Assembly (NCBI GenBank): GCA_910584745.1 | Contig: CAJUDG010000008.1 | Span: 1 to 46,964 of the forward strand | Reading direction: 5' to 3' | Length of the DNA stretch: 46,964 bases | Source: an uncultured Eubacteriales bacterium | Lineage (GTDB): Bacteria > Bacillota > Clostridia > Oscillospirales > Acutalibacteraceae | Notes under the pieces: model-generated | Told to the model about the DNA's origin: nothing | The model's database searches: none | The model's input: only the letters and a program-made list of their open reading frames with translations | Shown: in pieces, positions 23,081 through 30,747 of the stretch | Position numbering within the stretch: position 1 is the stretch's first letter | Layout: each line of letters begins with the position of its first letter | Position numbers and translations under genes: made by a program

Positions 23081-24544
23081 ATGAGGTATATTCTCGCGTT
23101 GATGATGGCGGCGCTGTTACTATGCGCCCCATGGGTATGCGCCGCGGCAGAGGATGGGGCGACCCCGCCGCCGGAACAGACCGCCGGGCCCAGCCCGGAG
23201 CCCTCCCCCGCGCCCACGGAAAAGGAGCAGGCCCGGCTCTATATCGACAACAGGAACCTGTACGAGCACATGGGCAGGACCTACTCCCAGGGCTATATGC
23301 CCGCGGTAAAGGGCGGCGCGGCCACGGTGGTGCTGCCCCTATTGTGCCAGGGGGAGCTGAGGGGCGGGGTCCTGCGGGCCAGGGCCGCCTTTGACGCTGG
23401 CGGGCCATTTACGGCGAAGAACTATGAGCAGACGGTGGAGCTGAAAGAGCATAAGGTTAACGGCGGCAAACAGAATGTAGAGGCTTACTGCGCCATATTC
23501 ACCCTGGAGCTTGAAAAGGGCAGGCTCAACGGCAGTTACCCGGTAACGGTATACGTGTCCGGGACGGATGTCCACGGCACCGAAATACAGCAGGATTTCA
23601 CCCTGTTTGTAAACATAACCGACGGCAAGGACCCCAACGCAACCCCCACCCCCGAGCCCATCCCCACGCCGGAGCCGGAGCCCCCGGTGGTGCTGGGGCC
23701 AAAGGTGTTCGTAGAGTCCTCGACGGCCATATCCCTTGAGGAGGACGGCCAGCCGGGAGTGGTCAACGCCGGGGACCGTATGCGGGTGACGGTCACCCTT
23801 GTGAACACCAGCGGCTCCCAGGGCCTTGAGAACATGGCGGTTACGGCGGCCTCCCCCGGAGAGGGCTTTGCCCTTCTGAGCCCGTCGGAGAGCGTCTATA
23901 TCGGAGAGCTGGCGGCGGGGGGCAGGACAGAGGTCATATATGACTATCAGGTGAGCCCCGAGACCCCCGCCGGGCAGTACGCCATCCCGCTGAGCTTTGA
24001 TTTCGCCTATAATAAGGGGGAGACCGGCTCCGGCGGCGGCAGCGCCCGGGTGAACATCTCCCAGCCCCTTAAAATGGAGTTCTCCCTGGGCCGTATGCCG
24101 GGGGAGGCGGTGGTGTCCGACGTGATAGCCGCGAATATCCAGGCCATCAATCTCAGCCACGCCAAGGCCTATAACGTGCGCGCCACCATAGAGGGGGACG
24201 GGCTGCTGCCCTCGGGCACGGCATTTATCGGCGATCTGGAGGGCGGGGCCATGGGGGAGAAGCCCATGGAGATAACCATAACCGGGCTTACGGAAAGCGA
24301 GACCCCCTACGGCCCCACGGCAGGTACGGTGACCTATCTCTATGAGGACCGGGACGGCAACGAATTTACAGAGACAGGAAGCTTTACCCTGGACGTAAAG
24401 TCCCCCTTTTCCGAAAATAAGACCGCCGCCGGGGATGAGGACGACCCGGGGCAGTTCTGGATAGTGCTGGGCGCTGTGGGCGCGGCGATACTGGGGCTTT
24501 CGGCCGCGCTTATCCTGAGGGGGGCAAGGAGGCGCAGGGCATGA
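23081..24544 (+). CDS. Secreted membrane-anchored CARDB/COG1361-like protein
   Basis: About 487 residues with a signal peptide (MRYILALMMAALLLCAPWVC, ending near AAAEDG). A Pro-rich linker (PEPIPTPEPEPPVV) follows, then repeated Ig-like modules with typical strand patterns (GDRMRVTVTLVNTSGSQG and VSDVIAANIQAINLSHAK). A C-terminal membrane segment (WIVLGAVGAAILGLSAALI) ends in Arg residues. This is the usual build of COG1361-like proteins found next to ABC exporters in Clostridia. It likely stands on the outer face of the membrane and assists or senses transport. The start could also be the ATG at 23063, which overlaps the ATPase stop; the downstream one has a G-rich site but with short spacing. 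Confidence 0.8.
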   Translation: MRYILALMMAALLLCAPWVCAAAEDGATPPPEQTAGPSPEPSPAPTEKEQARLYIDNRNLYEHMGRTYSQGYMPAVKGGAATVVLPLLCQGELRGGVLRARAAFDAGGPFTAKNYEQTVELKEHKVNGGKQNVEAYCAIFTLELEKGRLNGSYPVTVYVSGTDVHGTEIQQDFTLFVNITDGKDPNATPTPEPIPTPEPEPPVVLGPKVFVESSTAISLEEDGQPGVVNAGDRMRVTVTLVNTSGSQGLENMAVTAASPGEGFALLSPSESVYIGELAAGGRTEVIYDYQVSPETPAGQYAIPLSFDFAYNKGETGSGGGSARVNISQPLKMEFSLGRMPGEAVVSDVIAANIQAINLSHAKAYNVRATIEGDGLLPSGTAFIGDLEGGAMGEKPMEITITGLTESETPYGPTAGTVTYLYEDRDGNEFTETGSFTLDVKSPFSENKTAAGDEDDPGQFWIVLGAVGAAILGLSAALILRGARRRRA

Positions 24545-25284
24545 GAGACCTGCTGAAACTCCGCAGAAGGAGCGATAAGGTAAAGCTCTCGCTGCTTTTA
24601 TTCCTCCTGGGAATCATCCTGGCCGGAGACCTGCTTATGGGCGCGGCAGAATACATCATTATGGCCGGGGAGCCGGTGGAATACGTGCTCTCACCGGGCG
24701 CGGAGGGCGCGGCGCTGGACGTGAAGATACAGCAAATGCTCCAGCGGGAGAGCGTCATATCCGTAAGCCGCCAGCGGGAATATACCCTGGAGAAGGACGG
24801 CGGGGCGGTGACAGCCGCCGAGGTCTCCCCCGAATACCTCAGCGCCTGCTTCGGGCTGGAAGCCGGAGGAGCCGGAACAGAGTTCTTCCTTGGCAAAAGG
24901 GCCTTCGCGGCGTTCTGCGGCGCCGGGGTCCAGTCCCCGGCGCGGCTGGTATGCCAGGCGGGGGAGGAGAGCGTCAGCGGCGCGTTTATCCTGGCGGAGA
25001 GCCTGCCGGAGGACTTGGCCCTGACAAAGGGCACGTCCCTTACACTGAGCGGCGCACGGTCACTGCGGGTGATGCTCCGGGGCAAGGATTTAAGCGGCGT
25101 GGAGACAACCTGGCTCCAGCAAAACGGCTTTACCATAGAGAACCGCGAGGCGCTTACAGAGACCACCCACGAGACACAGTTGCTCCTAGTCAAGCTGCGC
25201 TATGGCGGGGCGGCCTGCGCACTGGCGCTGCTGCTGGGGCGGCAGCTCTACAAGGCCGGACGCAGGGAGGCCGGGGACCTATAG
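24541..25284 (+). CDS. Membrane protein with MacB-like extracytoplasmic domain
   Basis: A 247-residue protein with one membrane segment near each end (SLLLFLLGIILAGDLLMGAA and GGAACALALLLGRQLY) and a 170-residue extracytoplasmic domain between. That domain has the pattern of MacB periplasmic-core domains (SVISVSRQREYTL, VSPEYLSACFGLEAG). Only two membrane segments are present, not the four of a MacB or FtsX permease, so it is an accessory subunit, not a full transporter. It overlaps the previous gene by ATGA and has an AAGGAGG site. It ends the operon, overlapping the convergent radical SAM gene by 6 bp with no clear terminator. Confidence 0.72.
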   Translation: MRDLLKLRRRSDKVKLSLLLFLLGIILAGDLLMGAAEYIIMAGEPVEYVLSPGAEGAALDVKIQQMLQRESVISVSRQREYTLEKDGGAVTAAEVSPEYLSACFGLEAGGAGTEFFLGKRAFAAFCGAGVQSPARLVCQAGEESVSGAFILAESLPEDLALTKGTSLTLSGARSLRVMLRGKDLSGVETTWLQQNGFTIENREALTETTHETQLLLVKLRYGGAACALALLLGRQLYKAGRREAGDL

Positions 25285-26529
25285 CTTCAGCCCCTTGGGA
25301 AAGCTCTCCCTGCTCAAAACGTTCCACATATTGTCTATATATCTCAGCGTATAGAACCCCTCATAGTAGTGATAAGCGAACACGCCCTTCGGCGTAAGGT
25401 GGTATTTGCCGTCTATCATCTCCACCCACCCCAGCCTTCGCGACAGCCAGAACTCAAAGCCATAGCAGCCCTCAAGGCTGCTGCCGAAGAAATCCCGAAA
25501 GCCTTTGGGGTCCACCCAGGTGCTGTAGGCGGTCCAGAACAGGTAGTAAACCATCCTCTGCCGGCGGGTGAACCGCAGGGTCAGGGCCGTGGGCAGCGCT
25601 CCCTTGCTGACCCTTTCGGAATATGCCTTGGGAGAGAAGGTGTTTATCTTGAACTGCCCATAGAGCAGCGTGGTGGCCGAGCAGCCGAACCCCAGAAAGT
25701 TCTCCCTTGTCATGGAGGAGTAGCTGGCGGAGGGCTCGCTGGAGAAGGTCCAGATAGAGGTGCGGGCGCGGCCAGTCATGTCCATATACTCCGTGATGCG
25801 GTCGAGAAGCTCCCGCTTCTCCCTTTTCCCCATGACCGGCAGGGTGCTCTCCGTGTATGAAAACTGGATGAAGGGGTACAGCGCCACATGGTTCGCGCCG
25901 CTTTTAAAGGCCAGGTCCACGTCGGCCCTCAGGTCATCGAAGCTCTGCCCGGGCAGGGCGAAGATAAAGTCAAAGGAGACCGTCTCGAAGGGGACCGCCG
26001 AGAGGGCATCTCTAAGCTTTTCCGGCGAGACCGGGGCGCGGCCCAGCACGCTCTGATACCTCTCCCCGAAGGACTGTATCCCTATGCTGAGCTTCGTGAC
26101 CCCGGCCCTTCTCAGAGTCTCAAGAGTTGGTACGGTCACATCCTCCGGGTGCAGCTCCACCCCTATTCCCTGGGTGATGGTAAAATGCCCTTCAAGCGCT
26201 GCTATCACCTCATGCAGCCGGTCTGAGAGCAGGGCGGGGGTGCCGCCCCCGAAGTAGAGGCTCGACACGGTCTTCTTCTGGTGCCCGGCAGTCGCCAGCT
26301 CTATCTCCGAGAGCAGGCTATGTATATATTCACCGGCCTGTTCCGGGCTGTACGGGTATTTGCAGTAGGGGCAGAAATCGCAGACAGACCGGCAGAAGGG
26401 GATGTGCACATACAGGCCCAGCTTTTCGCAGCCGTCATAGGGCAGGCTGCCGTCATACCCGCCGGTAAAGGAGAAGGGCCGGGCCGAGCGGGTCAGCCAC
26501 ATTCTGGTAAGGGTGGTCAAAAGGCTCAT
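25279..26529 (-). CDS. Radical SAM protein, HemW/HemN-like
   Basis: This 416-residue protein carries the radical SAM cluster motif HIPFCRSVCDFCPYCKYP (Cys46, Cys50, Cys53, with an extra Cys56). It also has YFGGGTPALL and SIGIQSFGERYQSVLGR, the pattern of coproporphyrinogen oxidase-like proteins (HemW/HemN). A C-terminal winged-helix-like region follows. HemW proteins are haem chaperones and HemN oxidises coproporphyrinogen; which applies here, if either, is unclear because the usual CxYC context is changed to CDFC. It lies 9 bp after a second radical SAM gene on the same strand, so the two probably act together. Confidence 0.82.
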   Translation of the reverse strand: MSLLTTLTRMWLTRSARPFSFTGGYDGSLPYDGCEKLGLYVHIPFCRSVCDFCPYCKYPYSPEQAGEYIHSLLSEIELATAGHQKKTVSSLYFGGGTPALLSDRLHEVIAALEGHFTITQGIGVELHPEDVTVPTLETLRRAGVTKLSIGIQSFGERYQSVLGRAPVSPEKLRDALSAVPFETVSFDFIFALPGQSFDDLRADVDLAFKSGANHVALYPFIQFSYTESTLPVMGKREKRELLDRITEYMDMTGRARTSIWTFSSEPSASYSSMTRENFLGFGCSATTLLYGQFKINTFSPKAYSERVSKGALPTALTLRFTRRQRMVYYLFWTAYSTWVDPKGFRDFFGSSLEGCYGFEFWLSRRLGWVEMIDGKYHLTPKGVFAYHYYEGFYTLRYIDNMWNVLSRESFPKGLKL

Positions 26530-26538
26530 ATTATCACC

Positions 26539-27436
26539 TCAGATATACCGAAGGTAGGTGAAAAGCATGTCAAAAAGCACCGGGAGTTTCCCCGAAAACA
26601 GCAGGGTATACTCCGCCACGAAGAAGTACCCGCAGCTCTCGCATAGCCCCGGGACCTCTATGCACCGCCCGCAGACGCTCAGCTTTCCGTTTTCCATCAC
26701 CACGCACTGGCGGCAGGGGGTGGGAAAGGAGTTCCCGATAAGATAGGGAAAGGCGCTTTTCAGGTTGAACACCGGGGCCCCGGCCTTCATCTCCGCGGCT
26801 ATCGTCTGACAGCACTTGGCCTTTTCCTCCTTGGTCAGGGCCAGCTCCTTAGTATCTGGATAGGGGGTGTGGAAGTTAAAGGACACCGCCCGCACATTGG
26901 GGGTCTCCTTCGCAAGCCTGCATACCTCATGGACGGCCCCCTTATTTATCTGGTTTATCGCCATATAAAAGCAGATATTGTCCGCGGCGGCCCGGCTGAT
27001 ATTGTACATTATAAGGTCGAAGGTGTCCCCACGGATGATATTATGCCGCCGCCGGTCCCCGTCCAGGCTTAAAAGTATCAGGTCCGCCTCGGGCAGGTCC
27101 AGCGGAAATGTGCCGTTTGTTACCACGTTCACAATGAGAAAGCCCATCCCCTTGGCCTCTATCACCAGGTCCCGAAGGGTCTTCCCGCTGTCCTGCCAGA
27201 GAAAGGTCTCGCCGCCGCAGAAAAAGAGGATGCGTATGCCCATGCGGTATAGCTGCTCCATCTCCCCCCCTTATCTGGGAGTACGGCGCTATCCTCGCCA
27301 GATGGTTGTTCACCGAGCAGTGCTTACAGTGTAGGTTGCACTTGTCCGTGAGTATTATGGTGCCCAGTATAGGCTCCTGCTTTCGGAAAAGAATAGTCTT
27401 AAGGCCAAAGGACGCAAAGCGCATGAAAGCTGACAT
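26539..27436 (-). pseudogene. Radical SAM protein, frame broken at a G7 tract
   Basis: The N-terminal part has the cluster motif DKCNLHCKHCSVNN. After SQIRG the frame is lost, and a second frame continues with MEQLYRMGIRILFFCGGETF. It runs to a C-terminal Cys-rich segment (PCRQCVVMENGKLSVCGRC, then CESCGYFF) that may hold an auxiliary cluster. The two frames join if one G is removed from seven consecutive G on the minus strand (27264-27270). It may be a real frameshift, a slippage-prone switch, or an assembly error. The start is ATG 27436, or GTG 27442, which has a better-placed GGAGG. It pairs with the HemW-like gene downstream. Substrate unknown. Confidence 0.75.
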
Positions 27437-27548
27437 TTTCACAGCCGGACCCGCCTCCGTTTCGATTAGTCTGGCTCTGATTATAACATATGTCGGCCGC
27501 AGCGGCAAGGGCGGCGGAGGACTGTTAAGAAAAAAGTCAAAAAAGCCC

Positions 27549-27577
27549 TTGACAAACCATATGACGGGTGCTATAAT
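27549..27577 (+). promoter_or_regulatory. Full-consensus promoter of tRNA-Leu
   Basis: TTGACA (27549-27554), 17 bp and TATAAT (27572-27577) form a perfect promoter 36 bp before the tRNA. It diverges from the broken radical SAM gene. Confidence 0.92.
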
Positions 27578-27612
27578 AAACAAGCGCTGGGGCGAGAGCC
27601 CGGGCGAAGTGA

Positions 27613-27699
27613 GCAGGTATGGCGGAATTGGCAGACGCGTATGGTTCAGGTCCATATGAGCGCAAGCTCTTGCAGGTTCAACTCCTGTTACCTGCACCA
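27613..27699 (+). tRNA. tRNA-Leu (anticodon CAG)
   Basis: The acceptor stem GCAGGTA pairs with TACCTGC, and CCA is encoded. The D-arm contains AATTGGCAGACGC and the anticodon stem-loop is TATGG-TTCAGGT-CCATA. A long variable arm (GAGC-GCAA-GCTC) and T-arm GCAGG-TTCAACT-CCTGT follow. The CAG anticodon and long variable arm identify leucine. Confidence 0.97.
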
Positions 27700-27703
27700 C
27701 AGT

Positions 27704-27744
27704 AAAGGCCTTTATGGTATCGCAAAGATATCGTAAAGGCCTTT
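27704..27744 (+). terminator. Hairpin after tRNA-Leu
   Basis: Two copies of TAAAGGCCTTT (27703-27713 and 27734-27744) can pair as an 11-bp stem. The tail is only modestly T-rich, so this is a probable weak terminator before the oxidoreductase gene. Confidence 0.55.
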
Positions 27745-27778
27745 GGCTTTATCAAAATTTACCAAAGGGGAGATATGT

Positions 27779-28834
27779 ATGGCTAAAGATAAAAAGATCA
27801 TCCGGGTGGCCGTTATCGGCGGGGGCGCCGTTGCCCAGCGCAGGCACCTGCCCGAGTATGCGGAGAACCCCAGCGCGCAGATAGCCGGGGTGCTGGATTT
27901 TAACACGGACCGTGCAGAAGAGCTTGCGGAAATATACGGCGGCAGGGCCTACGGGTCCCTGGAGGAGGTGCTCTCTGACGGCTCGGTGGACGCGGTAAGC
28001 ATCTGCACGCCAAACGCCACCCACGCAGAGTACAGCATAAGGGCCCTTGAGGCCGGCAAGCATGTGCTTGTGGAAAAGCCAATGGCTCTGAGCCTTGAGG
28101 AAACCAGGGCCATGATGGCGGCCCGGGAGAAGTCGGGAAAGACAATGATGCTTGGCCATAACCAGCGGCTGATAAGGGCCCATACGAAGGCAAAGGAGCT
28201 CCTGAAGGCCGGCTCTATCGGCGAGCTGCTGTTCTTCCAGAGCAGCTTCAAGCACCCCGGCCCTGAGACCTGGTCAGCGGACCCCGGGGCGGACACCTGG
28301 TTTTTCCGGAAGGACAAGGCAAACTTCGGCGTTATGGGGGACCTTGGGGCCCATAAGATCGACCTGATACGGTATCTTACGGACTCGGAGATAAAGAGCG
28401 TCTTTGCCGACATGCGCACCCTTGACAAAAAGTACGCCGACGGCAGCCCCATAGAGCTGGAGGACAACGCCGTGTGCATGTTCAATATGGAGAACGGCCT
28501 GCCGGGCATAATGCACTACAGCTGGACCAACTATGGCCGGGAGGACAACTCCACCATAATCTACGGCACCAAAGGCGTGATGAAGATATTCGGCGACTAT
28601 GCCGACGATATCGTTTTAGAGATGCGCGACGGCATACAGGTGAAGTACACCGTGGGCGGCATCGCCACGAACACCAACCAGACCAAGAGCGGGGTCATCG
28701 ACGAGTTCATCGCCGCCCTTACAGAGGGCCGGGAGCCCATAGTCACGGCGGTGGACGGCCATAACACCCTGGCCGTTATAGAGACCGCCATGCGCTCCGC
28801 CCGGGAGAAGAAATGGCTTGACATAGCGTACTGA
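27779..28834 (+). CDS. Gfo/Idh/MocA-family oxidoreductase
   Basis: This 351-residue enzyme has an N-terminal NAD(P)-binding Rossmann fold (IRVAVIGGGAVAQRRHLPEY) and the family motif VEKPMALSLEETRAM, in which the Lys is catalytic. A C-terminal substrate domain follows with GDLGAHKIDLIRYLTDS. Such enzymes oxidise or reduce sugars, inositols or their derivatives. I start at 27779 because AAGGGGA precedes it. It follows tRNA-Leu by 80 bp with no separate promoter seen, so it may depend on read-through past the hairpin. The substrate is unknown; its paralogue at 34065 is only distantly similar. Confidence 0.9.
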   Translation: MAKDKKIIRVAVIGGGAVAQRRHLPEYAENPSAQIAGVLDFNTDRAEELAEIYGGRAYGSLEEVLSDGSVDAVSICTPNATHAEYSIRALEAGKHVLVEKPMALSLEETRAMMAAREKSGKTMMLGHNQRLIRAHTKAKELLKAGSIGELLFFQSSFKHPGPETWSADPGADTWFFRKDKANFGVMGDLGAHKIDLIRYLTDSEIKSVFADMRTLDKKYADGSPIELEDNAVCMFNMENGLPGIMHYSWTNYGREDNSTIIYGTKGVMKIFGDYADDIVLEMRDGIQVKYTVGGIATNTNQTKSGVIDEFIAALTEGREPIVTAVDGHNTLAVIETAMRSAREKKWLDIAY

Positions 28835-28843
28835 TTCCGTGCC

Positions 28844-29311
28844 CTAAAGCCGAAGCCTTGAAAAGTCCGCGCAGCCCTCTATGGCCCGGACCACAGTCTG
28901 CAGCCCCTCCTGGTCCTCCTCGTTGAACCGGCCGGTCTCCGGGCTGTCGATGTCCAGCACGCCCACAATTTTACCGCCGCTGCGTATGGGCAGCACTATC
29001 TCCGAGCGGGAGGCGCTGTCGCAGGCGATATGTCCGGGAAACCTGTGCACGTCCTCCACCCGGAGCACCCGGCCCTCCCGCACCGCCGCGCCGCATACGC
29101 CCTTGCCCACCTCTATCCTGACGCAGGCGGCCCTGCCCTGGAACGGGCCCAGAAGCAGGCTGCCGCCGTCCATAAGGTAGAAGCCCACCCAGTTTATGCG
29201 CTCCATACCCTCGTTCAGAACAGCCGAGGCGTTGGACAGCAGGGGGACGAAGTCCCCGCAGGTCCCGGCCAGCGCTTCTATCTGCTTTGCCATAAGCTCA
29301 TAATCCGGCAT
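28844..29311 (-). CDS. msrC: GAF-domain free methionine-(R)-sulfoxide reductase
   Basis: A single GAF domain of 155 residues, the usual fRMsr length. The three Cys typical of the family are present in RAACVRIEVGKGVCGAAV and HIACDSASRSEIVLPI, and the ending VVGVLDIDSP-like motif appears as IVGVLDIDSPETGRF. The enzyme reduces free methionine-R-sulfoxide using thioredoxin, in the cytoplasm. The gene starts within the last 14 bp of the C39-SLH gene on the same strand, so it is translationally coupled to a surface-protein gene, an unexpected partner. Confidence 0.9.
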   Translation of the reverse strand: MPDYELMAKQIEALAGTCGDFVPLLSNASAVLNEGMERINWVGFYLMDGGSLLLGPFQGRAACVRIEVGKGVCGAAVREGRVLRVEDVHRFPGHIACDSASRSEIVLPIRSGGKIVGVLDIDSPETGRFNEEDQEGLQTVVRAIEGCADFSRLRL

Positions 29312-30560
29312 TGCTCTCCACCCTCTGTTCCATGTAGTTTTTCAGCACCACCGCGATCTCCGCCCGGGTCATGCTGCTGCCCGGGTCAAAGAGGTTGCCG
29401 CTCTTGCCCGATATTATCCCCTTATCCCTGGCCCAGTCCACGGCAGCGGCGGCGTATTCCGAGATGTTCCCCTCGTCGTCAAAGTCCGGCGCGGCCGGAG
29501 CCTCGGGTTCACCCTCATAGCGCCAGAGGGTGGCTATGACCTGCTCCCGGGTCACCGGGTCCTTTGCGCCGAAGCGGCCGTCCCCATAGCCCTCCATCAC
29601 CCCGGCTTCATATGCCCAGACGACGCTTTGGGCATACCACTGCCCGGGACTGACGTCGGTAAATGGGTTCTGGACGGCGGCCTCCGGCTCTCCCGCCACA
29701 CGGTGCAGGACGCTTGCAAGCATGGACCGGGTCATGGTGCCGCCGGGGCTGAACTGTTTGTCCCCGGTACCGCTCATGAGCCCATTGTCCCGGCAGTACA
29801 CCACCGAGTCCGTGTACCACTGGCCGTCGGGCACGTCGGTGTAGCCGGACTTATAGACAGCCTCCTCCAGTATCACGCACTGCAGGCCCCGGGACTTGAA
29901 CACCGACTCGAACTGATAGCGGCTGTAGGTCACCCGCCCGGCCAGAGGGTCGGCGAGGGTCACCGTTGTGGGGGTATAGCCGATAAGCACTGCGCCGTGG
30001 TCGTCAGAGGACATGCTCATGTGCTTGCCGGAGGGGGAGTACCAGCTGAATTCCGGATAGCGGTTCACCATGCCGATGGTCACCAGCACCACCACCGGGA
30101 TGTCCTGCTCCACAAGGGCGTAGAGCTCACTGGGTGAGGAGCCGGTCAGGTCCTTGGCGCGCATACGCACCTTATTGGCCTTGAAGTACCTGTCCGCGGC
30201 GGTGCAAAGGGCCGGGGCCCCGCAGATATAGCCCCACTCCGTAAAGGGGTCCCCCACAAAGTAATTGTCCATATCCGGGCCGTAGAGCCTGCCGTCGCTG
30301 CCATAATAGAATTCCGGCGAGGCTATGGGCAGATACCGGCCCGCCATGGTGGTCTTGCCCACGTTATACCCATAGTAGTGCATTGCCATGGTGAGGGCGG
30401 TGACCTCGCAGCCGGTGGGCAGCTCGGGCATCTGATAGATGACGGGGAAGCCGCTGATGGTGTGGCTGTCCCCCGCCTTGGAGCTGGCCGGAACTCCGGG
30501 CTCAGCCAGGGTGCAGACTATGGCCAGCATAAATACGGCAAATCTCTTGGCCTTTCGCAT
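29298..30560 (-). CDS. Secreted C39-like peptidase with SLH anchor
   Basis: This 420-residue protein begins with a signal peptide (MRKAKRFAVFMLAIVCTLAE). Residues about 38-220 form a C39_2-type papain-like domain: catalytic Cys51 in PELPTGCEVTALTMAM, His188 in SSDDHGAVLIGY and Asp204 in LADPLAG. Three SLH modules fill residues 235-410 (GYTDVPDGQWYTDSVVYC, FTDVSPGQWYAQSVVWAY, ISEYAAAAVDWARDKGI). It is therefore a wall-anchored cysteine peptidase or peptide-bond hydrolase. Natural substrates of such proteins are unknown. A promoter (TTGATA/TATAAT) lies directly upstream. Confidence 0.9.
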   Translation of the reverse strand: MRKAKRFAVFMLAIVCTLAEPGVPASSKAGDSHTISGFPVIYQMPELPTGCEVTALTMAMHYYGYNVGKTTMAGRYLPIASPEFYYGSDGRLYGPDMDNYFVGDPFTEWGYICGAPALCTAADRYFKANKVRMRAKDLTGSSPSELYALVEQDIPVVVLVTIGMVNRYPEFSWYSPSGKHMSMSSDDHGAVLIGYTPTTVTLADPLAGRVTYSRYQFESVFKSRGLQCVILEEAVYKSGYTDVPDGQWYTDSVVYCRDNGLMSGTGDKQFSPGGTMTRSMLASVLHRVAGEPEAAVQNPFTDVSPGQWYAQSVVWAYEAGVMEGYGDGRFGAKDPVTREQVIATLWRYEGEPEAPAAPDFDDEGNISEYAAAAVDWARDKGIISGKSGNLFDPGSSMTRAEIAVVLKNYMEQRVESNAGL

Positions 30561-30591
30561 AAATAACTCTCCATTCCCATGTTATATGACA

Positions 30592-30620
30592 ATTATAGCG
30601 TAGAGCCCGGAAAATATCAA
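30592..30620 (-). promoter_or_regulatory. Promoter of the C39-SLH operon
   Basis: On the minus strand TTGATA (30615-30620), 17 bp and TATAAT (30592-30597) diverge from the dehydratase promoter. Confidence 0.78.
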
Positions 30621-30628
30621 GTAGAAGG

Positions 30629-30658
30629 TTGAAACATATATACCTTATATGGTATACT
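30629..30658 (+). promoter_or_regulatory. Promoter and putative operator of the dehydratase-aldolase operon
   Basis: TTGAAA (30629-30634), 18 bp and an extended -10 TGG-TATACT (30653-30658). An inverted repeat TATACC-N6-GGTATA (30639-30656) covers the spacer and most of the -10. This is a good position for a repressor, possibly of the GntR family, whose sites often contain GGTATACC-like half-sites. Confidence 0.72.
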
Positions 30659-30747
30659 TTATGCAAGAAAGCGGCTTCGCGCGCTTATCCTTCAAAAAGT
30701 ATGATATGAGAAAAGCTTGTGCCAGTGTGAAAGGAGCGAAAAAGCCT

